Notes under the pieces: model-generated
What the model was told of the DNA's origin: nothing
Seen by the model: only the letters and a program-made list of their open reading frames with translations
The model's database searches: none
Assembly: GCA_030272155.1 (NCBI GenBank)
Contig: CP126206.1
Location: 4,081,001 to 4,145,000, forward strand
DNA length: 64,000 bases
Direction: 5' to 3'
Source of the DNA: Tetradesmus obliquus
Lineage: Eukaryota; Chlorophyta; Chlorophyceae; Sphaeropleales; Scenedesmaceae
In this document: piece by piece, positions 30,180-49,600 of the stretch
Numbering within the stretch: the stretch's first letter is position 1
Layout of the letters: the number at the start of each line of letters is the position of its first letter
Program-made: the position numbers and the translations under genes

Positions 30180-32720
30180 TTTATGTGTCGTCTTTCAATC
30201 CTGAGCGTGCAAATGTACTGCTTTTGCAAATGTTGCTGCTGTTGGCCTTATGGAGTGCAGAGCTTGCAGCGTTCGTGCAGCATAAAATCATTTAAATAAG
30301 GCGTTTCGATCATAATGCCGGCAAGTGGCACCAGCCGGGCTGAGGCGAACGACTGAGCAACACAGGAGGAGCCACAACCCTACTTTCGGGCTTAGCCCGG
30401 CTGACGAGCAGCTCGAAGCAACTCCGTCCTTGATAAATTTTACTCGTAGTTTCTTGTTATTCAAGATCTCATAATTATAGCGATAGGTTTGGTGTTCCTG
30501 GTTTTCAGCTTTCAACTGTTTGGATGCTGTCTTGTCCAAATGCCAGCACTAAGATCAACGAAACCACCCTTCTAAAACTGCTAATACAGATCTTCAACCC
30601 CTAAATCCCAAGGTGTAGCCTGCTGCCTGCTGTGTCCACTGCACTGCTAACCATGCAAGGTCAGCTCTCTGGGATACTGCTGACTGTAGGTTATCAACTG
30701 AGCTCACGCAGCTCAACTCAACTCAACTCAACAAATACAATGTGCATGACCTATGTGTCTGACTCAGACGGTAGCGAGTGCGCATAGCGCAACGATTTCA
30801 CCGCCAAGCACATCCATGCAGGCTTGCAGCGCTCTGTTGCCGTAAGGGGGTGGTTACTACATTGAGTACATGTCACATGTGTGAAGGCGGAACTGTGGCC
30901 CTGGGTTCTGATTGCACCAATGTTTTTGCCATGCTGGGTTTGATTGTAAAGAGTAGGTACAAACATGTACTCCAAGGTACACAGGAGTACGCAGGAGTAC
31001 AACAGTACAAAGTACAAGCATGATGGCATGGGCAGCAGGGCGTCGGGTACAAGCTACACATGTTGTGCAGGCGTGTGTGTGCCCGTGTGTATGCAACGCA
31101 CAGTGTACCCAGGCAAGAGCCTTTAGTACGCACGAGTACAAAGTACAACTGCTGTTGACTTCTCACAACCAATGTGAGTACAAAGTACAGCCTGTTACAC
31201 GCATGATTTGCAGGCGTAGAGGTTTGGGTTGTACCCAGGGTTGGTATGTTGTTGTTGCCCTATGACAGGTATTTCTGCCGAGCCGAACCCTTGAAGTACA
31301 CAGAGCTACATGCCTGCCTTCACACCTGTGACATGTACTCATTGAAGTCACGACCCCCTTGTTGCCGTGTGCCACAAGATGCCTTCTGCTTTGCATTGCT
31401 GATTGCACAGCCAGAGAGCTGAGCAGCATGCATGCCACAAGGCAGTGCCAGGCATGCAGTTTGATGCGCAGCAGCGCACCTTAAAGCAATGCCTGACCAG
31501 ACGCCTCCCTGGCCAAGGCTCCTGGCGCTCCGAGTGGCTGATCATACATGCACCATTTCGACTACCCAGCACTTGCATGCAGGCTTGACAGCCGTGTGCC
31601 GTTGTGTACCTCAAGGCGGCACCACGTTTTCAGATGATTGTGGAGTCATACGGAATGCTGCTAACATATCAGTATCTTTTACAACGTATTCTGGAGTGTA
31701 ATATGTAAATTGCGCTGCACTTCTGCATGCACAGCCAGAGAGATGAGGTACGTTTAAAGCAAGCAAGTGATCTGAACTGTGTTGCGAGCAGTGATAGCCA
31801 GTCGGTCCAATCCTCAAACTTCAAGCAATACACTGCTGCTCCAAAGCAACGTACAACGACAGCAATACAACTGACAACTTGCAACATGTGAATCAATCAT
31901 CCGATGCGGCACACTGCCCTGCTGGCAACTATACTGGTCAACGCCAAAGAGTGGATCATGTTCTGCAGGCAGCAGTCTGCACCTTTCTCTGAAACAAGGG
32001 GCGCTGCTCCCGTCACACAAACCCTAAAACCCTAAACCCTACATGCAGGGCCCTCAGCTGTGCCACCGTCAGGCATCAAGTGCGGGTCAAGTTCTGCAGG
32101 TGGCAATCTGCACCGTTGTAAAAGACAGAGAGCGGTGTTTTCAGCACATGACATTGTAACAACACCTTTCAAGCGTGAAGCAGCCCTTTTGCATTCAGCA
32201 GATCCATCATCAACAAGCATCAAGATGCTGCAGTAATCCAGCAGCAGTAGCAGCATGACGGTTGACAACACACGCCATGCGATGGATCCTGCAGCACCCC
32301 ATGCACACTCCATGCAGCAGCATCAGCACCATGCTGCAGTAGGACAGCAGCAGTAGCAGCTTGACTGCTGATCCTACAGCACCCCAAGCACACCCCACAC
32401 AGCAGCACCATGCTGCAGTAATCCAGCAGCAGTGGCAGCATGACGGCTGATCCTGCAGCAGCACCATGCACACCCCACACAGCAGCACCAGCTGCTGTGA
32501 AGCCACTCACGATAAGGTGGTTACACTGTAACATGTGACATGCAAGTAACCTGGCCTGCTGACAACACATGGCTCTGCTGCAGCGTCTGGTAGCGGCACT
32601 GCACTGCAGGACAAACTAGCTGCAAGCAACAGCAGTCCAGTGGCTGCAAGCAACAGCAGTCCAGTGGCTGCAAGCAACAGCACTTCGTCATCATCATCAT
32701 CAGCAGCAGCAGCGCTGCTG
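30180..32720. other. Gap: intergenic, repeat-rich
   Basis: No supported gene. The left part should contain the promoter of the zinc-finger gene. 30955-31200 is rich in GTACAAAGTAC-like repeats. About 32215-32510 holds four imperfect units around ATGCTGCAGTAATCCAGCAGC, and 32620-32680 holds a 24-bp unit repeated three times. Confidence 0.5.
32017..32042 (-). repeat. Interstitial telomere-like CCCTAAA tract
   Basis: Three CCCTAAA/CCCTAAAA units in a row, the plant/algal telomere motif. Isolated one- or two-unit matches also occur in introns near 11530, 16640, 17522 and 34010. Too short to mark a fusion. Confidence 0.6.
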
Positions 32721-32972
32721 CGTCCTCCTCATACTCATCTTCATTTGCACAAAATCGACCCTTTATCCAAGCTGGTGCCAGCACCCACACTGTGGCGGTT
32801 GCATGTGACATGTAACCGTCATCTCTCATCAGCTGGCCCATCAGCTCTGGGCGTCCTCTTCATACTCATCCTCAGTCACACTCACACGAAACCGACCCTG
32901 CATCCAAGCTGGTGCCAGCACGCACATGCAACCGTCACCTCTCCGAAAGGCATGATGGCATCAGCTGGCCCA

Positions 32973-40140
<7,168 letters not shown>

Positions 40141-40855
40141 TGAGCCGTTGCTGCTGCTCTTCTTCCGTCACTGCTTATGAAGAAGTTTGACGAGTCTCTG
40201 CTGCTGTATGCCTTTAAAAGTAATCAAGCATGTTGAAATGGCAAATATACGCCCTTACGCAACTAAATTAGGCGATAGCGAGCAGTACTGGACTCGCCGC
40301 AAACGTTCGCGCGACGGCAGGTGCATGTTCCTGTCCTACACCCTAGCCTAGGAGTGCGTGGAAACCGCCAACAGGTTATCGCGCTGTTCTTGGTAGTAGC
40401 GCTCTGACAAGCTGCACTCAATTGTTCGTATGTTTCAAAGCATCTAATGCAGGTGGCTTGCTGCTGTGCTCGCTGCAAAGCAATTGAGGCAGCAGACGCT
40501 TGGCGGTACAAGTGCCCTGCGTAGTAACCCACGGGCCTGCAAACGTATATACAAGATTTAAAACGTAGTGATGTTGTCTCAACACGATTGCAAGCAGTGT
40601 GGAGGCCTGGCCTAGGTGACTGCAGAAGTTCATGTAGTACCGCTGTGCCTGCGGTACCATTCAGCATGCGGTACCCACTGTGACATGTGCAGACCACTGC
40701 GCTGCGGTATACATAGTTTCAGCGTGCATGCAGGTCAGACATTACAAGCAAGCACAATGCAATGCAATGAGCACTCACATGGCTAGAAATGGTGTCCCAG
40801 GGCACCATGGCTGCTTGGAAGTCACGTGTGCAGACCACTGCGCTGGGGCGAGGAG
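40141..40855. other. Promoter-side region with an unassigned open frame
   Basis: This lies upstream of the acidic-repeat gene. A minus-strand open frame of 144 codons (40697-40263) is Cys-rich but has no recognised motif and no clear splice or start context. I treat it as unsupported. Confidence 0.4.
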
Positions 40856-41003
40856 CATCATCATCATGTTACCATTTAAGCCACTGGCTGACGTTGCTGA
40901 GCAACGTCGCCATCGGCCCCGTGCCCCACAGGAGCGGCTGAAAGAACAGGGTTTTGCCATCGGCCCCGCGCCCCACTGCGCTGGGGCGAGGGGCATGTTA
41001 GCC
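40856..41003 (-). mobile_element. 5'-truncated LINE 3' end
   Basis: CATCATCATCATGTTACCATTTAAGCC then CATCGGCCCCGTGCCCC on the plus strand is the reverse of the LINE end at 62466, including its ATG tail. A second partial copy of the CATCGGCCCCGCGCCCCACTG block follows at about 40955-41000. Confidence 0.75.
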
Positions 41004-41305
41004 ACTGGCCGAATTCAGTAGATGGCTAGTGAAGGGTGTAAGCATAAGAATGCTTGTTACAGTTGGTGTCAAGCAAAGACATTTGCAAAGTGCAATGCAA
41101 GGCCACCACCAGAAGCCCGATGGCTAGCTAGCCTTGTAACTATAGTTACAAGTTGCAAGTCCTGCGCATCAGAAGCAGGCAAGCCTGCTTGAGAAGAACA
41201 AGGACAGGCCTGGTAGTAGATGGCTCGTGTAAATACTTACAAAGTGCATGCAGGTCATGCACTACAACCGCCCCTCACCCCCTCTCCCTCTACTCTGGGA
41301 TAGGG

Positions 41306-41372
41306 ATAATCATGTTACCATTTAAGCCATAGCAACGTTGCCATCGGCCCCGCGCCCCACTGGAGCGGCTGA
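41306..41372 (-). mobile_element. 5'-truncated LINE 3' end
   Basis: ATCATGTTACCATTTAAGCC, GCAACGTTGCCATCGGCCCC and CACTGGAGCGGC match the last about 65 bp of the LINE. On the minus strand this still reads VGRGADG-like text before the stop. Confidence 0.75.
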
Positions 41373-41458
41373 AAGAACAGGCGAAGGGGGAAGGGGAGGG
41401 AGCACTACAAGCGCATGCAACATAATGCTAATTGACTAGGTGGTTGCCCAGTGAGCTT

Positions 41459-41527
41459 GTCATTGGCGCATGACGGGCTGTGGCGTTGATGCTATGGCTT
41501 GATGGGCAACATGATGATGATGATGAC
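41459..41527 (+). mobile_element. LINE 3' tail, opposite orientation
   Basis: GGCGTTGATGCTATGGCTTG and GGCAACATGATGATGATGATG are the same LINE end in plus orientation with an ATG tail. A further ATGATGATGACGGGC remnant lies near 43058. Confidence 0.7.
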
Positions 41528-41679
41528 GGGCCGTGTTCCCGTCGTGCAACACACAATTTGTGTTATTTGATAACAGTCTCCTTCGTTCTTGCAAGGTCCC
41601 ATTCACAACACGGACACAACCATCACATTGGGCGCCAGAGGAAGTGGTGCTAGCCGGTGAAAGTTACAAGAGTAACCAT

Positions 41680-41938
41680 CATGCTACTGCTGTCCCGGGT
41701 GCACCACCCGCCTCACTCTGCCTCCCGCCTTGTGATACCTGACGCATCACTGATCCTTTCACCACATTGTGATCAAAGAGATGGCAGAACGCCATGCAAA
41801 GGGTAACACAGCATTCTCAAGGCACCCAGCCCTGCCGCAGCAGCGGCAGCAGCCACAAATGGCAGGCCGGCACAGCAACAAACTCACACACGGCATGTAA
41901 TCATCGGCCTTGGTTGAGGCAGCGTTGGTTGCAGCCAT

Positions 41939-41971
<33 letters not shown>

Positions 41972-41975
41972 GGCC
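41680..41975 (-). pseudogene. Broken PEX11-like gene copy
   Basis: The minus strand at 41860-41685 follows the PEX11-like exon and its intron at 62125-62300 closely: GGGCTGGGTG then GAGAATGC, TTTGCATGGCGT, TGATCACA, then the shared intron text CACCCGGGACAGCAGTAGCAT. Relative to that copy there is an extra base after GGGTG and a TGA where the frame should continue, so it cannot encode the same segment. Just upstream (minus) at 41941-41890 an ATG follows a (CTG)n tract and opens MAATNAASTKADDYM with a GTGAGT donor. It could be a first exon of the same copy, but I cannot show that. Confidence 0.5.
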
Positions 41976-43417
41976 GTGCCAGCAGCAGCAGCAGCAGCTG
42001 GGTGTCCACAGTTGGTGTGAGGGAGCTGTTTTTGTGCAGGTCGCCGTCCGTTGCCTCTGTAATGTGATCAGGCATCTGTCCAGCTGCGCTGCAAAGCGCA
42101 CACCTTTTTACAGTGCATGTTGTAGCAAATGTTCATCGTGCTGTGGTGGTGCCGCTGCACCCTACAGTGGTTACAATATTGACTTGTGACAAGGATGCAT
42201 GTGGCATGGGGAGCACCAGACGGTTGTGTGCCCGTGATAAATTTGTGGCCATTACCTTCTGTAACAAAAAACTCTGTCCGCCCGCTGTTGCCTGCATGCC
42301 TTGCACACCATATACAACACTTCTATGTGATATATGTGATACACTGTGCCGAACGCTTTGTTTTTTCTGATATTGCAATGTCACCGAGTGTCATAACTGG
42401 AACCTACACCACGGTCCACCAGGAACTACTTGAAGGCGGGGGGGCAGGGGTCACAGGTGGTCCCGCCATTGGACCCCTAACGGCCCTGCCCTGCATCCTT
42501 CTCTGCGCCTACAGGTGAGAACTTTGCATGATGCTACGGTGCCGGGCAGCTGTGCCTACATGAACAGCCCCACTCGGAGTGCCAGCAGACTTTGGCGGGG
42601 GTCTTTTGGCTCAGCATTGCTTGAAGCTGCGCAACTGTGCATGACCAGCGTCGTTAAGGATCCTGGCTTTGTCTAGAATTCGTCATTTTACACAATGTCT
42701 CAGTCTTGTGAGCCGTTGGCATGTGTGGCAACCTCATCCCCAATTGCATCTGCTGCTGGGTGAGATGGTGTGGGATGCATCGCTGCGGCACCTCCAGCCA
42801 AATGTTGCTAGTGCTTTCTTGCACCGCACTCACGTTGAGATATTATGTAACGATGGTTTATGTCTACAGCGAGCTGTTTGAAGGAGTTGAGGTCACACGT
42901 TTGTAGCACGTTGTCTATGCAAGGTTGTGTTGGACAGCGTTGTAAGGAACCACTCTGTCAGCCGTCAATGCGTTCAGAGCCGCTTGAGCACCACTCTGCC
43001 TGTTAGAAACTGCTGGTGAAACTGCATGGCGCAATTAAAGCCACATGGGCTCCTGGATGATGATGACGGGCTCCGGGCTCGATCACAACCATGTTCAAGA
43101 CCATGCTAGCACTAGGGTAGCACTTGGAGAAACTCCAACATAAACGCCTGACTTTTGTGCAGCAACTACACAAAATCATTGCATGCACATGCTTCAGCTC
43201 ACCATATGCCAAGAAGAAAGTAGTAGCATGTACATGCATGTACGCATATGCGGCACAAGGCCGTAGTCACCACACGCATTGTGCTGCTGGTTGACGTGCT
43301 TGTTTGGGTTCAAACACAACTATGTAGAATGTGCCGATGTAGGGTTCAGGTGTATAATCCTCTCAAAAACAATTGTTTAGTGCCACCACTCCTCATTGGT
43401 GGGTACAATCAAGGCAG

Positions 43418-43448
<31 letters not shown>

Positions 43449-43754
43449 GGCTTAGCAGGTGTGGACGGTAACGTGCTGGCTGTGATGCCATGCAAACGTG
43501 CTGTTGCTGTGCATGCTCAAACGAGACGGCCCGTGCAACTGTTCACACTCGAGACAGGTTATGTTGGTAATAACGATGCTGACAGCACACAACGCGTGTG
43601 GCCTGTATCAAAGCCAGCACGAGCCTGTATGACTCTGCATATGTCTGCCAAAGCATGCTGGCTTGCAGCCATGGCCTAGTGGTAGGGCCGCCATTGTGCA
43701 CTGCCCTGTGGCTGACAGCTCTGTCATTGCATCTGGCTTGATTCACACACACAG
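41976..43754. other. Gap upstream of the ECM29 exons
   Basis: No exon could be matched to the N-terminal half of ECM29. A plus-strand segment at 42390-42516 ends at a GTGAGA donor and could be a preceding exon, but its translation shows no clear match. A GTGTGT-G run lies at 43421-43450. Confidence 0.4.
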
Positions 43755-46607
43755 GTTCATGGACATGGCACGTGCGTCGTCAGCGCTCAGCGCCAAGCGT
43801 GGTGCGGCAGTGGGCGTGGCGCGCATTGCTCGCCTGGCGGCAGCAGCGACCCCTGGCGGCATTGGCCAGGTGCGGATGCGCGGCAGTGGCTGTAGCGTCT
43901 TTGCTTTCAAGGTTGCTTGGACTGCTGCTGTCGACCAATGTTCTGTGGCTTGAGCAGCAGCATATGTTTGGGTTGCAATTTGGCGCATGTCGTGTCGTGA
44001 TCCTCAACTTGCTTGCTGACAGCAGTTTCACAGCTGGTGTAACTCATGGCTCATGGTGCCCGCTCTGCGGTTGTTTCCCTGCCTGCAGCCTGGTGGCGGC
44101 AGCGGGCTGGCGTCCCTGCTGGGCCCTGCCCGGCTGGCCTCGCTGCTGCCCAAGCTGTACAGGCTCTGCCACGGCCCCTCACCCAAGGTGCGCCCGCTGC
44201 GCAGTGGACAGCCCTGCCAGCCCCCTTGCCAGCAGATTATGCCACACATGCGCCAGCTGCGTGCGTGTCGTATCCGATCACTTGACATATAAATAGCTGC
44301 GTGTTGATTGAATGCGCTGAGGAATCAGCCGTCTTGAACACCAATCACGCCTTTTGTGATGTTGCTGGCTGTCAGGTGTCTGACTCCATGTTGGCCATCT
44401 GGGCTGCCCTGCTGGACGACCCGCGCGCAGCAGTGGACGCACACTACGACGACATCATGAAGTGAGCGGTGGTGGTGGTGGTGGTGGTGGGTGGGGGGGT
44501 GGGGGGGTGGTGGTGGTGGGGGGGGGGAGGGGAAGGGAGGGGTGATATGCATGCACACACTGACAGCCTGTGGGACATGCTGTAACGACTGCTGCTACGC
44601 TTCCTCCTCAAAACGCCTGCGCCACGGGCAGTGTGGTCTATGCTAGTCACAGCCGCTTCGTCAATCTGCTTATACACTAACACAATGCAGTGCTTTACTT
44701 GCAGCAATGTTATCCATGTCTGACTTGTGACTACCACTTCACGTGCTGCGTGTGCTGCAGGTCGCTGCTGGCTGACGTTGGTGCGCGGCTGTGGCGTGTG
44801 CGCCAGGCGGCGTGTGCCAGCCTCACCGACCTGCTGGCAGGGCGGCGGTGGCCCCAGCTGGCGCCACACATGGAGCAGGTGGGCGCGGGCAGCGGCTGTG
44901 TGGTGGACAGCCTGGGGCTGCGCGTGTGGCGTGGCTGGCGTGTCAAGGGTTTTGGCTGCAGCATTGGCTGAATGTGGCAACACGTCCTTTTGTGTTCACA
45001 TGTGTAAGCAAACTGGCAACCTGCCGCAGTCACTGCTTTGCCTGCTGCAGCCCTGGTACTGCTATTGCGGAGTGTTGGTACCAATGCAGTAGCTGACGTG
45101 CTTATGTTTGCTGTGTGTGCATGCTCTCTGCTGATTCTGCTCCTGCCGCCACCGCCAATCAACGCCGCCGCCGCCCCAGCTGTGGGTGATGGGGCTGCGT
45201 GCTGCTGATGACGTCAAGGAGAGCGTGCGGGGCGCTGCTGGCGGTCTTGTGCGCAGCCTGCGTGGGCTCAGCCTGAGGCTCATGGACGCGGCGCAGAGCC
45301 CGGCAGCAGGTGTGCGGGGGGCGGGCGGCGTTGTGGTGGCTTGCTTGCAGCAATGCTTGAGAGAGCGCTCCTTGACGTGTGACTTGACTGCCGGCTAGAG
45401 TGATCGCAGTCAAGCTTTTATTGAATCGTGCAGTATGATTGTCGCTGGTGCATGGCTCCTGCTCCTCTACTCCTTGCCTGGCAGAAAGGTCGGCGTCAGT
45501 TGAGGTCTGCTCTGTGTGTGACTAACCCAGCCGCCAACCACAACAAACCCTGCTGCTCCTCCCTGCAGATGTCGCGGGCTGCTGCAGTGTGGTGCTGCCG
45601 CTGCTGGCGGGCAGCCAGGGCCTGGGCAGCTCCGTGCCTGAGCTGAGGGGCGTGGCTGCTGACGTGCTGTGCAGCGGCATCAAGAGCGCAGGCTCGGGGG
45701 GCTGGCGGGGCCGGGCAGGCATGTTGTGATATGCATGGTTGCTGGTACGGCACTGTGGATGGCAGCATGAGCTCTGCGCGTACCACTGTCGGCACAAGCA
45801 CATGTTGCTGACAGCACCTGTCAGGTGTAGGTGTTGTACAGGTATGCATTCAGCGGTCACGCGTCTCTGCTGCCACCAAACACATTGGTGTGTTCCGTAT
45901 GCCGCTGCCGCTGCTGCTGCCAGGTGCTGCCTGTGCTGCCCAGTGTGGTGCCTGTGCTGCTGGAGGCGCTGAGCGGCATGGAGGATGCACGCCTCAACTA
46001 CGTGGAGCAGGTGGGGGAGGGGTGGGTGGCTAGGGCAGCAGCTGTTCAAAAGATATGGCATGTGTTTTCCTTCACAGCAGGCATTGTCACATGTCGCTGG
46101 ATGACCACTGTGCTGACTGCAATCCATACTCTGTCAGCGCGACCAAACCTTGCATTGTTGACCGGTAGCATTGCCCCACTGTTTTCTGAGACTTGCTCTT
46201 AGGCACGCTGGCTCCATGCAGCGACCAACTGGCGGTGCTGCTGCCTGCTCTGCTGTGTGCAGCATGCTGAGTCCATCGGCCTTGACGCTGACCAGCTGGC
46301 AGCAGCGCGCCTGGCGGCAGCAAGGTCCAGCAGCATCACAGAGGTGGGCATGCGTGCGTTGATGCAGGCAGGAGTCAGCCTGCTGTTCTTCAAAAATTGT
46401 TGGGACTGTTGCTTGTGCCAGTGGACGTGGCAGGAGAATACAGTAAATGGCATGCAGCTGCTGCAGTTTTTACAGCAGCAGAGTCTGACATGGCTGTACA
46501 ACAAGCAGCAACATTGCGCACGGGCACCATCACAGTGCTCAGCAGCAGTCTGCGTAGCTTGGTGCTCAGTTTCACAGTACATATGGGACCCGTGGCTCGT
46601 TGCGGTT

Positions 46608-46648
<41 letters not shown>

Positions 46649-49600
46649 TGGCCACCGCTGCGCCATCCACGCGCTGGATGCTGCCAGCCGTGCGCTGACT
46701 GGGCCTGCTGCTGTGGAGATGGCGCCAGCACTGGCTGACCTCGTGCGCAGGGGTGAGGCAGAGGCGCACCATGCAAGCCATGCAGTTCACTGACAAGCAG
46801 ATCTACGTGCCTTGCATCATAGCACTAACATCTTCGCGCCAAACGCTGCACTGTTGTGTGCGCGTCCAACTGTGAATCAGACCAGCGCCCTCATCGTTGA
46901 GCAAGGCATATCTTGCTACTCGTATAATCACACTGTTGGTGCGCATGTCCACACACCTTTGTTTTGTTCACCCTGCCGCCTGCCCTGCCAGGCGTGGGGC
47001 TCAGCTCCAAGGTGGGCGCAGCCAGCTTAATGCGCGGCCTGGCTGCACAGCTGGGCCAGGAGCTGAAGCCAGCAGCGCCAACGCTGCTCAAGCCGCTGGT
47101 GGCGGGCGTGGCGCGGGAGTCCAGCGCACCAGTCAAGCGCGCCTACGCAGCGGCGGCAGCAGCTGTCGTTGCGGGCTGCTGTGGCGACAAGCGGCGCGAC
47201 AAGTGTGTCAGTGATGCTGTGGCGAGCTACGGCGCTGTGGAGGTGCAGCTGCAGCCTTGGCGGCCAGGGGGTGATGCTGCTGCTGCTGCTGCTGCTCCTA
47301 TGGCTGTTGACGAGCCGTCTGGTGGCGGTGAGGATGCATCGCGTCAGGCTGGCGGGCTGCTGCTGTGTGAGCTGCTGAGGGAGAGCAGCGACACCTTCAA
47401 CGCCTACGCGGCACAGGTGGGTGTGGGTTGGACGGGTTATGCATGGTTCTGCTGCTGCGCCTGGTCAAGAGTGTGCAGGTGATGGCATGGCCACGCAACC
47501 GTGGCCCTGGCAGCGCAAAGCCGCATGCCCCCACAACACGGCAGTCTCTAGCTGTAAGGCAGCGGCACCATGCACAATTTCCACGCTTCCCAACAGCACA
47601 TCAGCGGCATCGTCCCTTCTTATTCCTTTGCCTGCTTTGCTTGCCTGTCACTGTCGACGGTACACAAAATCAAAAACATTGTGGGGATCTGCAACAGCGC
47701 TGCTCTAACCGCATCCTCACCTCTTGCCCTGCTGCCCCTGGCGCTGCCTGCATGCCTGCCTGCCTGAATGTTCGCCTGCAGGTGCTGCCCGTGGCGTTCA
47801 TGGCCAGCCATGACGAGGTGGCCTCTGTGGCCTCAGCCTGGGCCGTGGTGTGGAGCCAGGGCTGCCCCAGCGAGCCTGCTGCGCTGAGGCTGCATGCCGC
47901 GGAGCTGGCCGGGCTGCTGGCTGGGGGGCTGGGCAGCAGCGCATGGCCGCGCAAGCGCGCGGCAGCCAAGGTGAGGGGGGTGGCCAGGATACGCCAGCGT
48001 GTGTGAATACTAGCAATGTGCCTTGAGTCATGTGCTACCCTTTTACGTTGCTCAGGTGCTTCCTGGGTGATGGCAGTTGTGCTGTTGCATCTGCCGTAGC
48101 AGCTCCCACAATGGAATCACCACTTGTGTGTTTTGCAGCATCACTTAGGTGCTTTGCAAGAATGAACAGGCCGAGTTACTTGAGCAGCTCTGCACGCCAC
48201 TGCGTGCTGTAGTGTGCAACTTGGCACTCTGCATTGCTGCTGCTGCCATTGCTGCTGCTATAGGTGCTGTTGGCGCTGGCTGAGGTGGTGCCTGACCAGC
48301 TGGGGCCCTACAGCCCCGCACTGGCGCAGCTGGTGCTGGCTGAGGCCTCAGGGGGCCGGCTGTGGGAGGGCAAGGAGGCGCTGCTGGCCTGCCTGGGGGG
48401 GCTGGGAGCAGCCTGCGCTGCCACGCTGGCGCAGCAGCCAGGTGAGGGGGGGGGGGGGGGGTGCAGCAGTGATGGCTGCGTGGAGATGTGTGCGCAACGC
48501 CAAGCGCATTGTGCAGGCTGCGTCAGGGATGGCTTGAGTGCCCTGATAGCGGACCGTGTTGCAGTTGACAGCCGCAGGACCGGAACAACTCTCCACACAG
48601 GTAATGTAAGATTTATACCTGCCTAAACACAGCTAAGCTTGCTCCGCATCTTGCCGGTCACTGTGCCATCCTCGACTTGTGGTTGCTGCCTACGCCACCA
48701 GCTGTTGGTGCTCGGCAGGCCATAACTGCACAGTGTGTGCTTATCATGGCACGCCCTTTTTTGCATGCCTGCAATGTTTTCTTTGCACTGCGCTTCACGT
48801 GTCGTGTTTTTGATTCTTCTTTAGAGGGTGTGTGTTTCAGCACAGTGATGCCAACAAGCGCCGCTTGTTCATCCGGGATGATCTGCTTTGGGGTTCTCCT
48901 GCCTTCCCTGCTCTCTGCTACTGTTACGGCAGGTGTTGATGTGCTGTTGGGCGGCCTGCTGTCAGCCGCGGCTCGCAAAAAGACCAGCTACAGGGCAGCA
49001 GCACTCGCAGCCATGCAGAAGGTGCTGGTGGCCTTACTGCCGCTCACACGCATCACAACCGCACCAGCTGTTGTGGATGGCGGTGCTGTGTGGGGACCGT
49101 GTCTCCTCCACTGCTTGATGCGCTGCAGCAGCACCTGGCAGCAGCATCAGCCCCTGCGCCTGCTGCCAAGGCAGAGGCCGCTGCTGGCACTGCTGAACCA
49201 GCTGATGAGGTTACGCCACTGCCGATGCCTGAGACCTGCAGGTAGGCGCCGTGTCTGACCTGGAGCAGCTGTGTTGATGAAGATGTGCTGCTTGTCACTG
49301 ATATGCAGCTAGTTGGGTATACTGCAGTGCGGCAGTGACGTTGTTTTGTACATATGCAATTGGGCCACACGATATTACGACGCAGGTCTGCACTATCATC
49401 GGGGCAGAACATGGTTTGCTCGTGTTGCTTTTGCAAGATGCACTGCACCAGCTCGACTGTTGTCTGCCAGAAGTTGGCCTAATTCATCCCTGCGGCTTGG
49501 CTTGTGAATGCACCACAAATTGCCTTGGGCCTTCACAGTGTTGCTGCGTGCATTTGTGTTGTGTGATGTGTGCAGCTGCCTTGGTGCTGCCTGGAAGCTG

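Noticed and set aside
40263-40697. Cys-rich minus-strand frame of 144 codons
   Set aside because: There is no recognised Cys spacing, no start or splice context, and it lies in the promoter side of the acidic-repeat gene.
43668-43740. tRNA-like text (GGCCTAGTGGTAGGGC)
   Set aside because: It resembles a D-arm, but there is no matching T-arm, anticodon stem or acceptor pairing at the right distance.
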